A program made the translations under genes and the position numbers. Of a DNA stretch of 45,438 nucleotides, positions 1 through 9,500 are shown piece after piece. The stretch lies in NCBI GenBank assembly GCA_964487555.1, contig CAZART010000031.1, forward strand, positions 1 to 45,438, in the 5' to 3' direction. The notes beneath the pieces are model-generated. The model saw only the letters and a program-made list of their open reading frames with translations. It had not been told where the DNA came from and made no database searches. Each line of letters begins with the position of its first letter. Within the stretch, counting starts at the first letter, position 1. This stretch comes from CAZART01 sp964487555 (lineage in GTDB: Bacteria; Bacteroidota; Rhodothermia; Rhodothermales; VXPQ01).

Positions 1-2
1 AT

Positions 3-959
3 GCCTTCGCCTTCGATTTCACCGGGTTCGACTACGGTCATCCCGAGACCGTTCAATTTCGGTACCGGCTGGAAAATCATGATGACGCATGGCGGATCGC
101 GGGTGCAGAGGCCCACGCGAGGTTTTCCAATGTTCCCCCCGGCGAATATGTTTTTCAATTGAAGGCCGCCAACCGGGAGGGTATCTGGAATCCGAACGCG
201 GCATCCCTACAGATACTGATCCGACCTCCCTGGTGGAATACGTGGTGGTTCCGAATCGTCGCGCTCGGGTTCATCGTGGCGCTCGGGGTCGTCGCCTACC
301 GTGCTCGCGTCGCCCGTCTGCTCGAGGTGGAGCGTACGCGCAATCGTATCGCCGACGATCTGCACGACGATTTGGGGAGCCGGCTCAGCACGATCGCTCT
401 GATCAACGAGGCGGCGGCTCGCGACCTCACCCTTAACGGGAGCATCAAGGCCCAGCTGAACGATGCGGCCCAGATCGCGCGTCGTGCCGGCGACGACCTG
501 CGCGACGTGATCTGGATCGTCGACTCCGGCCGCGATCGCCTGTCCGATCTCATTGCACGATTGAAAAAGGTAGGGCGTCAGATGCTCCAGGGCCATGAGC
601 ACCGCATCATCGTGCCGGAAGACGTCCCTGAGATTGCTGTTCCGATGGACGTGAGGCGGAACGTCCTGCTGATATATAAGGAGGCCCTGCATAACGCGGT
701 TCGCCATGCGAACGGCGCGCAGATCGATGTAGCGGTCACTCTCGAGCACGGCAAACTTTCGATACATGTGCGAGACACCGGACAAGGGTTCGATATGGAT
801 GGCATTCGCTCGGGACGCGGACTCCGGACGATGCACGAACGTGCACGGCATATCGGCGCTCATCTCCAGATTACGAGCCGCCCCGGCGAGGGGACGGTCG
901 TGTATTTCGTGACGAAGAACAGTCTAGATTCTCCTGCACGTCGAATTGCATCCAGCTAA
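3..959 (+). CDS. Sensor histidine kinase, NarL/LytS-like (5' truncated)
   Basis: The reading frame is open from the window edge, so the N-terminus is missing. The first ~60 visible residues look like a Y_Y_Y (beta-propeller-associated) domain: FRYRLENHDDAW, then PPGEYVFQLKAANREG. One transmembrane helix follows (WWFRIVALGFIVALGVVAY). Next comes a HisKA_3 dimerisation helix with the phosphoacceptor His in RIADDLHDDLGSRLSTIAL, then an HATPase_c domain with N-box KEALHNAVRHANG and G-box DTGQGF. This is the architecture of hybrid-type or YYY sensor kinases that normally carry periplasmic propeller blades upstream. The LuxR-type regulator at 2764-3414 is its likely partner, although a secreted protein gene lies between them. 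The stimulus cannot be told from this fragment. Confidence 0.9.
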   Translation, partial: AFAFDFTGFDYGHPETVQFRYRLENHDDAWRIAGAEAHARFSNVPPGEYVFQLKAANREGIWNPNAASLQILIRPPWWNTWWFRIVALGFIVALGVVAYRARVARLLEVERTRNRIADDLHDDLGSRLSTIALINEAAARDLTLNGSIKAQLNDAAQIARRAGDDLRDVIWIVDSGRDRLSDLIARLKKVGRQMLQGHEHRIIVPEDVPEIAVPMDVRRNVLLIYKEALHNAVRHANGAQIDVAVTLEHGKLSIHVRDTGQGFDMDGIRSGRGLRTMHERARHIGAHLQITSRPGEGTVVYFVTKNSLDSPARRIASS

Positions 960-986
960 ACCCGCTCAACGTACGTGGCGGGTTTA
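957..986 (+). terminator. Hairpin at the kinase stop codon, possible terminator
   Basis: A perfect 9-bp inverted repeat (957-965 TAAACCCGC, 978-986 GCGGGTTTA) encloses a 12-nt loop and overlaps the TAA stop of the kinase. The right arm ends in TTTA but no longer T-run follows, so this is a plausible but not classical intrinsic terminator. Confidence 0.5.
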
Positions 987-1267
987 GTCGGGAGTGGATT
1001 TCGACGCTGTGCGTGATAAAAAACACGAAAATCAGTGTAGGTGCACCGTTTCATCAGATCCGTATCACGGCTTACTATGATATACCATCGATGTCGGTGA
1101 TTCGCACTTCGATGGGTCCCGTTCGGCGGGCCGACATGGGGTTGCTTTCGACGTGCACAGGCTCACGAGCGGGATCCAAAGAGCGATTCCAACGGGGTGA
1201 TCACATCGCACGCGATCCACTTGACGCCTTCGGCTGTCATACGGCTATTTCTAACGATGATAGAAAG
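987..1267. other. Intergenic leader before the delta-60 gene
   Basis: The downstream frame stays open back to about 1013, but the translation here (arginine-, serine- and threonine-rich, no domain) does not look like protein. A signal peptide starts cleanly at 1268. I take this stretch as untranslated leader and promoter; I could not pick a convincing promoter. Confidence 0.4.
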
Positions 1268-2734
1268 ATGAGCTATTGTTACAACCTGCGTGCACGGAAC
1301 GTTATTCCGGCACTACTCATCACCTTCGGGCTCTTCCTCATATCCTCCGCTGGAGTGCTCGCGGCGCTCCCCGACTCCAAAGCCGCTTCAGCGGACCGCA
1401 GCAAGACGTATGACGGCATCTCACGCTCTACTTACGCATGCTCTGAATACGTTAGCAGCGTCAACATGCAAACGGCAAGACTGCCTATCCGGAAAAAGAG
1501 TCCATTCCGCGTCGGGCATCCCATCGCAGATGCGTCGATAATGGACGGGGAACTCGACACGGAATTCGGGTCCGGGGGACACGTACGGCACGACTTTTCG
1601 GCGGATCACGCCGGGGGCCACGACATTGCTATCGACAGCGAGGGGCGTCTCATCGTCGGCGGCAGTGTGTCCTTCGACGGTAACCAGCGCATGCTACTGG
1701 CTCGATTCCGTTCCGACGGGACCCTCGACGACACCTTTGGACCTGAAGGATTCGTAATCGACGATGCAGTAACAAGCGGCATTGCGTTCGCCGTGCAAAG
1801 CGATAGCAAGATCATCATCGAGGGTCATGCCACGATTGATGGGAATGACGACATCGTGCTTGCACGCTATCATCCAGACGGTCGCCTGGACACGTCGTTC
1901 GGAGAGGATGGCCGAACGTATCTCGACTTCGAAGGTGGCAGTGACTTCGAGCGACGTCTCGTCGTGTTAACGGACGGCAAAATCCTCGTGCTAGGCTCTA
2001 CAATGGATCAAAACGAGAGTGAGGTCGCCCTTTCCCGGCTGCACGAGGACGGCTCGCTCGACCGTACTTTCGGCACAGACGGCAAGATGACGGCGAACTT
2101 CGGCGAACAAACCTTCCCCGGGGATCTCGTCCCGCAGCCGGATGGGAAGTTCGTCGTTTCGGCAACATATAGAGAGGGTGGCACACGTTTTACGGCGCTC
2201 GCTCGATATCGNNNNNNNNNNNNNNNNNNNNNNNNNNNNNNNNNNNNNNNNNNNNNNNNNNNNNNNNNNNNNNNNNNNNNNNNNNNNNNNNNNNNNNNNN
2301 NNNNNNNNNNNATCGTAATTGACGGTGACGGCCGCGCTGTCGTGACGGGATCCGTACAGACGGAGGGCGACGGCTGCACACCCGAGTTCGATCTATTGCT
2401 CGCCCGCTACCATGCGGGAGCCACGTCCAGTACGGGCGTGACGCAGCCGGACGGTCGTCACCGAACGGCCATTCTTCATCAGAACGCACCCAATCCCGTC
2501 GTCTCCACCACCACGATTGAGTTCGAGCTTCGGGAGCCACAGCCGACATCGCTGATTATCTACGATGCTCTGGGACGCGAGGCGGCCACCCTCATCTCCC
2601 AGCAGCTTCCCGCCGGGCGGCACACGGTCGAGTGGCAGCCGGAAGGTCTCCCAGCGGGGCTCTACGTGTATCGTCTTCGCGCGGGCGGCTTCGAGGCTAC
2701 GCGGCGGATGGTGCTCCTCCCGTCAGCCAGGTAA
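1268..2734 (+). CDS. Secreted delta-60 repeat protein with C-terminal sorting tail
   Basis: The start at ATG 1268 is chosen because it opens a good signal peptide (MSYCYNLRARN, then a hydrophobic stretch ending SSAGVLAA). The body holds tandem ~55-60 residue repeats of the delta-60/TIGR02608 type, with the signatures LARFRSDGTLDDTFG, LARYHPDGRLDTSFG and LSRLHEDGSLDRTFG, each preceded by a DGKI.V.G strand. The last ~85 residues form a FlgD-like sorting domain (HQNAPNPV, IIYDALGREAATL, PAGRHTVEW, GLYVYRLRAG). An assembly gap interrupts the repeat region; the frame is the same on both sides but the true number of repeats is unknown. The role is probably an exported surface or adhesive protein. 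It sits between a sensor kinase and a response regulator. Confidence 0.85.
   Translation: MSYCYNLRARNVIPALLITFGLFLISSAGVLAALPDSKAASADRSKTYDGISRSTYACSEYVSSVNMQTARLPIRKKSPFRVGHPIADASIMDGELDTEFGSGGHVRHDFSADHAGGHDIAIDSEGRLIVGGSVSFDGNQRMLLARFRSDGTLDDTFGPEGFVIDDAVTSGIAFAVQSDSKIIIEGHATIDGNDDIVLARYHPDGRLDTSFGEDGRTYLDFEGGSDFERRLVVLTDGKILVLGSTMDQNESEVALSRLHEDGSLDRTFGTDGKMTANFGEQTFPGDLVPQPDGKFVVSATYREGGTRFTALARYXXXXXXXXXXXXXXXXXXXXXXXXXXXXXXXXXXIVIDGDGRAVVTGSVQTEGDGCTPEFDLLLARYHAGATSSTGVTQPDGRHRTAILHQNAPNPVVSTTTIEFELREPQPTSLIIYDALGREAATLISQQLPAGRHTVEWQPEGLPAGLYVYRLRAGGFEATRRMVLLPSAR
2212..2311. other. Assembly gap (100 N) inside the delta-60 gene
   Basis: A run of 100 Ns, the usual placeholder for a scaffold gap of unknown size. 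It falls in a tandem-repeat coding region, where assemblers often fail. Confidence 0.95.
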
Positions 2735-2763
2735 GTCAGCCCGATTGAAATCAAATGCTATCG

Positions 2764-3414
2764 ATGCCCCCTGAACCCATCCGCGTTTGGCTCGTGGAGG
2801 ACGACGCGGACTACCGTCGTACGCTATCGTTCGTCCTCGACAACTCGTCTCGGATAGCCTGCGAGCGCGAGTTCGCCGACGGGGAAGGCATCTTGTCCCT
2901 ACTCTCGCCACGACCGCCGGCCAGTCCCGACGTCATTCTCCTGGATATTCACCTCCCCGGCATCGGCGGAATTGAGTGCATTGCATCGATCAAGCGGGCG
3001 CTGCCGGATACGCGCATCGTCATGTTGACAAACCTTGACGACGACGATTTAATTTTTGAGGCTTTTCGCGCCGGCGCTTCGGGCTACCTGCTAAAGAATG
3101 TACCTCTGGACAAGATTACCGCAGCCATTGAGGAAGCGAGCAGCGGCGGGATGCTCATGCCGGCCCCCGTGGCGGAGAAAGTCCTCCGATTCTTCGCGGG
3201 GCACACAGCGGCAAAACGCGACTATGGACTAACACCAAGGGAGCAGGAAGTACTCGAAAAAATGGTGGAGGGTCTCACGCAGCAGCAAATCGGCGATGTG
3301 CTCTACATCAGCCGGTCTACTGTGAACGGCCACATCCAGAACATCTACGAGAAACTACATGTCCACAGCAGCAGCTCCGCCGTGGCGAAGGCCATACGGG
3401 ACGGATTGGTTTAG
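2764..3414 (+). CDS. LuxR/NarL-family response regulator
   Basis: The protein has 216 residues from ATG 2764; an in-frame ATG three codons upstream (2755) is also possible. An N-terminal receiver domain carries the acidic pair in VWLVEDD, the phosphoacceptor Asp near residue 61 in VILLDIHLPG, the Thr of IVMLTN and the Lys of YLLKN. A C-terminal LuxR-type helix-turn-helix follows (LTPREQEVLEKMVEGL, then ISRSTVNGHIQNIYEKL). It is the natural partner of the HisKA_3 kinase at 3-959. It begins about 30 bp behind the delta-60 gene, so it may be co-transcribed with it. Its targets are unknown. Confidence 0.92.
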   Translation: MPPEPIRVWLVEDDADYRRTLSFVLDNSSRIACEREFADGEGILSLLSPRPPASPDVILLDIHLPGIGGIECIASIKRALPDTRIVMLTNLDDDDLIFEAFRAGASGYLLKNVPLDKITAAIEEASSGGMLMPAPVAEKVLRFFAGHTAAKRDYGLTPREQEVLEKMVEGLTQQQIGDVLYISRSTVNGHIQNIYEKLHVHSSSSAVAKAIRDGLV

Positions 3415-3523
3415 GGCTACGGTCAACCCGCACCGTTCGAAAGAAGTCCGACGATCACCGTCTCCTGGCCGAACGGCTATCATTGCTACGAAGAAGATTG
3501 ACCCACTCCCAGGGTATGACGAG

Positions 3524-6500
3524 TCACTTGGAGAGGATCATCCGCCCGGAGTTACGATAGCTCTCGCCCATCCGGACGCGGTAAAAATAGACCCCGGATG
3601 ACAGGTGACCGCCATCAAAGGTCGCCAGATGCCGGCCCGGTGCGAACGTCCCGTCAACGGGCGTCGCGACGTCCTGACCCAGGATGTCGTAGACCTTTAG
3701 CACCACGTGGGCCGGATCCTTTACCTCGAAACGGAAGGTGGTCGTCGGGTTGAACGGGTTGGGGTAGTTCGGATAAAGCCGAAAGGCCGCCGGCCGATCC
3801 TCCGCAGAATCGTCTGTCCCTGTGGACGTGACCACTTCGATCACGTCGACGGACGTGTTGTTCGACGTATCCCAGTCCGTCTCGTTGGCGGTCGCCGAGG
3901 CCGTGTGTGTGAACGATCCGACCTCCGATGGCCGCACGACCATCGTGACGGTCACGTCCGTTCCTGAAGCCAGCGATCCGATCTCGCAGGACAGAGCGCC
4001 GGCCTCGGTCGTGCACGTCCCCTGCTCCGCACTGACGGAAATGACCTCGAGAGATGGTGCGAAGGTCGTGCTCAACAAAACGCCCGTTGCAGTTTCAGGC
4101 CCGAGATTTCTCGTCGTGAGCGCGTACGCCAGCATTTCGCCGACGCCCACCCGATGTGGCTCGCCGACGTTTGTCAGGAAGAGGTTGATGCCCGCCTCGC
4201 TCTCCGGCCCCCCGACAGCTAGCAACCTTGAGACAAAACGGGATGCTCCTCCGATCTCTGCCTCGACACCAACGGAATATCCGCCCGCCGGTAATGCGGC
4301 GGTTACCCCGCCGTACACCCCGTCGTTGGCCTCACCGTCGCCGTGCTCCCCGTCGTCGACAAGATCGAGTTCAATGAATTCGGCGCCGGCCGGGCCTACG
4401 ATCCCCGCCGTTAAATCCGCACCGACGAGAGGATCGTCGTGATCGGCCAGCGAAACGCCTACTTCGATTTGGCCGGCGCGTCGGTTTCTTTTGGAACCGC
4501 CGGAGGAAGGACGCCACCGCGCATCGAGATCGAACGTGACAGGCGTGTCGCGCACCCAGGCCGCCACCGGGATGACGGTGGTCGCCGACGACGTGTCCTC
4601 GTTTACCAGCGCGACGTGCCACATCCCCGTCGACGGACTATTCACATGCCGGTTACGGTAGAGCTGCTCCGCGTCGGAGCTATGTGCCCGTACCTCGTTG
4701 ACGACCGCACCTGCTTCATCATGAAGCGCCGATCCTACGAACGAAGGCGCTATGACCGTCACGCCGAGATGCGCGGCTTCGGGCACGGGTATCTCCACCT
4801 CCACCCGTCCGCCTCGAGGCACCTGCACGAGCTCCGTGGCGACGAATTGCGGCGGCCCCTCTTCTTCTTCCCCGTCATCAACAACCGGAGAAGGCAGCGA
4901 TTCCCCGTTAGCGGCAACCGGAAAAGGCGGCGTTTCCTCGTTTTTGCGCGCCGGATCAGCCGGCCCGTTATCCAGTATCCGGACGACAAACGTATCGAAG
5001 ATCTGCCTGCTGGTGCCCATTGCGGTGTGGCGAACACTTCCCGTCTCGCGCTGCGCAAACTTTATGATGCGTGGCATGGCACTAAAAACAGTGACGACCT
5101 CGTCACCGGCAAAAGGATCGAGACACGTCACCGGCACGCTGTCGCCCGCCCAGATGTAGAAAGGCACGCCGTGGCGATTGGTAATCCTCGGGTTGAACTC
5201 GTTGTCGAGGAAGCCGCGCGTATTCTGATAGACGTTGACCGGCAAACCATTGACCAGAAGGTCAAGCGCGCCGGGTCTGGAACTAGACATGATTGCAAGC
5301 ACAACCTCAGGGCACGTCGAGCCGCGGTTCGGCGTACCCATCATGATAAGGTGCGAGACGACAGGCGTAACGTCAGGAGCCATCGGCATCACATTATCGA
5401 GGTAGTACCGCGAAATGAGCCCGCCCATCGAGTGGGCTACGAGGTCTACATGATGGGCGCCGGTCCGGGCCCGCACGTTCTCGATATACGCGCCCATGCG
5501 GGCCGCGTTTTCCGCTATCGTGACGTCTTCGAGCATGGACTCCGCGTTCGATCCGGGAAGGGATCCTGTGTTCATGGTGCCCCACCCCTCCGTGTCGCCC
5601 ACGGCAAATCCGCGGTCGATCCATCCGGGATGCGCCCCGGGAAGGAAGTCGGTTTTATACGTCTCCCAGAGCGCCGCACTGCTCCAGAGCCCGTGTGCCA
5701 TCACCACCGGCCGCGGAAGCACCTGCACCTCTTCCTGCCGGGCATGGATTTCCTCGCCCTGCTCGTCACGAAGCACCACGCGGACCAGCCGGTCGGAGTT
5801 CGGCTTCGGGGCGGTCCCGTCGTCGTTCCAGGCATACCCGCGCGTATCCCATCGATAAGGCACCTCGACGGTATCACCGGCCGGGAACGTGCTTGGGATG
5901 ATCCCGCTCGCTGCAGGTAGAAGCTGATTCGTCTCGGCATCGCGAAACCACACGTCGGCATCGAGCGGCGTCTCCGCCCGGTTGGCGATCACGGACCGGA
6001 CGCGGACGGGATTTCCGTCCGTAGTACCCGTCTGGGGATCGAACTCGATCCACGTGCCGGCGTCGTCAAACGGTTCGTGATCGAAACGAATGTCCGCGAC
6101 GACGAGGCATCCGCGTCTGGAAACGATGCACTCGGAAAATTCGGACGTATTGCCCTGAGGATCGGTCGCGGTCGCCGTCACGGCAGCACACTCGGTGGCC
6201 GCAGCCGGCAGCGTGTGGCTGAAATCAGCCTGTCCGTCGGAGCCGGTGGTCACCAGTCGAGATGCCAGAAAGCCCGCGCCCTCCCCATGGTTCGACGCAT
6301 CGCACGCCGCACTCGCGAAGTACTCGATTACGTAGTCGGTAGTGCGTCCGTCCGTAGCCAGGGTACCGTTAAGGACCGCATCATCGCCGGCGCGCTCGAT
6401 TCGAACGAGCCGCGGGAAGTTCTGGCCGCGATTCGCGCCTCCGTCGTTGTCTCCGAGATCGTTCGGTGTGACGTCGTCCGCCCCAAGGTTGATACCCAAA

Positions 6501-9500
6501 CCGCCGTTGGAAAAGATGCTGTTCGTCAGGATGGCGTTGTTTGCACCGTTGTCGGGGCCGGAGGCCTCAATCCGTACCCCGTCACGCGCATTGAAAGCGA
6601 TCCGGTTGCCTGACGTTGCGGACACGCTGTTCGGATCATAGCCGAATCGTTCGTTTCCCAGCGTATTATTCTCCCCGTCGGTGACCTTGATGCCGTCGCC
6701 CTGGTTGGGCAGCGGCTCCGTGCCCGCCTCGGTCGTACCGATGAAGTTGCCCTGCACGCTGTTCGTGCCGGCCTGCTCGATGCGGATGCCGTCCCCGGCG
6801 TTGCCGGATATGAGATTGCTCGAGCGAAGGGCCGGCCCTTCTTCCTGACGCAGGCCGCCGATACGATTGGCGAAGGCGGTGTTTTCGACCACGACGCCGG
6901 CTCCTTCGTTGGCCAGCTCTGCGGTGCCCGAGACGTCCGTGCCGATAAAGTTGCCGGCCACCACGTTTTCCGTAACGCCCCCCCAAATTATGACACCCGA
7001 CATGCCGTTTCCCGAAACGACGTTGCATCCGTTTGCGCAGGGCTGGCCGAGCAGGCGACCGTCCGGATTCCCGACCACATTCCCCGATGCCTCTAATCGG
7101 ACGCCATGACCGCCGTTACCGAGCGCCATGGTGCCGTCTCGATTCGCGCCGATCGCATTGCCTTGCACTCTGTTTGACTGGGCTGTGGTTGCCACAAAAA
7201 TGCCGTCGCCCAGGTTGCCGGAAATCACGTTGCCCGCCCCATCGGCAAGGCCGCCGATCACGTTGCCGTGCGTCTCGTCTCGCATCTGCACGCCGACCCC
7301 GTTACCGAGCTCGTCGCCTGAGTTCGGCGTACCGTCCGGATCGGTTATTTCACCCGTTTTGTCGGTGCCTATAAAGTTGCCCTGGATGATATTGTCGCGC
7401 GTCTCTGCGGACTCGCTGCCAAAGAGGCGGAGACCTGCGTTCAGATTGCCGGAAATCACGTTGCCGGCCCCTTCTTCAAGGCCGCCGATGACGTTCTCGT
7501 GTGCACCGTCGAAGAGAAGGATACCGTCATTATTCCGAAGTCTTCGCAGGCCGTCGTCGGCCACGCCGACGTAGTTGCCCCGAACGATGTTGCCGGCGGC
7601 TGCAAGGCCCATGATCGTAATCCCGGCATTTGAGCTGCCGACAATGACGTTGCCACGCGCCGGCTCTACGCCCCCGATCTCGTTGTCGCGGGCGTCTGAG
7701 ATGTTCACCCCGGTGCTGTTGCCAAGCTCATCGCCGGAATTCGGCGTACCGTCCGGATCGGTCACGCTGCCTGTCCTGTCGGTGCCGATAAGGTTACCCC
7801 AGACTTTGTTGCCGGCCGCCTCCGTACCTGAGATGTCAACGCCGATACCGTTGTCCGCGATGAGATTGCCCTCCCCTTCACCGGCTCCGCCGATCTCATT
7901 GGACAGGGCATCACGAATCGACACGCCGCTTCCGTTGCCCAGCGGCGCCTCCCCGGCTACGTCGGTGCCGATGTAGTTGCCCCGGACTCTATTTGCCTGC
8001 GTGTCAGTTCCGGCCAGGGAAAGACCGATGCCGCCTCGATTTCCGGAAATGACGTTACGCTCCCCGGCGCCAGGCCCGCCGACTTCATTTCGGCTCGCGC
8101 CGTCGTCCAGGCGAATGTTCGCTCCGAGAGCGCTATTCCCCACCGCCTGCCGGCCGCTCGCATCGGTGCCGACGAAGTTGCCCCATACCCTGTTGCCGGT
8201 TGATTCCGGGCCGGTGATGCGCATGCCGTGTCCCGTATTACCCGAAATCACATTCCGTTCCGTTTCCGCAATGCCGCCGATAACGTTGTCCCCGGCATTC
8301 TCGATGCGAAGGCCCTCCCCGTTGCCGGCCCCGACGGAACCGGTCGTGTCGAGTCCCACGTAGTTGCCGGCCACGACGTTTTCGCCACCGTTCTCGAGCA
8401 AAAGACCGATGTGTCGAAAGCGCGTGATGGCGAGTCCACGGATCGCACTGTTTCCAGCCGTGATGTGGAGCCCGATCTTATCCAGGTCGTTCACGCCCAG
8501 CGGGATCGTGCTTCCGTCCAACACAATCCGCGGCGCATTTGCTGTTATGTTGCCTCCCTGCCCGTCCGGCTGTGTTGTTCCGTCAATAACGACAGGGGCA
8601 TCGACGACAGGCAGCGGCCGCTCGGTTGCCTGCGTGCTGACGCCAACCTGGATGATATGCGGGGCCGAGCCGGGAATATCGAATTCGATGCGACTCAGAT
8701 CCGGATCTCCGTTCGCTTCCTGAAGGGCGGCCCGCAGCGTGCATTCCGGCTCTTCATCATCGTCCCGCATCACCAGACCACCCGTATGGCAAACTCCATC
8801 GACGGACTCATCCGGATTGTCGCCGGTGGAGTTGACGACCAGCGTCACACGACCGGAAAATTCCGACGTGTCGTTTCCCTCTTTCGAGGTCGCCGTTGCC
8901 GTAATGTTTTGGTGCTCTCCGGCGAACGTCATTTCCAGCTTAGCGACACCGTCCTCCCCGGTGGTCACTTCCTCGACGCCCAGGTAGAGCCGGCCTTCGC
9001 CGAACCCGGAAGGATCTCGCTCATCGTTCGCGAAATACTCCACGGAGAATTCCGCGCCGGTGCGGCTTCGGAGCAGCCCCTCGACCTCCGTTGTGCCGTT
9101 GACGACCGTCACGGCAGAAAGCACGGGGAAATTCTGCACGTTATTGGCGCCCTCGTCGACGTCACCCTCATCGTTCGGTGTGACGCCGTCCGGTGCCAGG
9201 TCGATGCCGAGACCGCCGTTAGCGAATATCGTGTTGCGACGGATGGCATTTCCGGTGCCGACCTGTACGAAGACCCCGTCGTCGCCATTGTAGGCGATCG
9301 TGTTGCCCTGTGCGTCGTCCGTGCCGCCGATCCGATTGTCGATAGCGCCGTGCAGGGAAACGCCGCGGTCGCGATTACCCAGCGGGCAGCTACCGCCGAC
9401 GAGCTCGCACGTACCATCGTTTTTCAGGCCGATGAAATTACCGAGCAGCCGGTTCCCACTGCTGCCTCCCCGCAGGTCGACACCGTCACAGCTAATGAAC

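Noticed and set aside
1013..1267. N-terminal extension of the delta-60 gene
   Set aside because: The signal peptide begins at ATG 1268; the upstream residues would abolish export and look non-coding.
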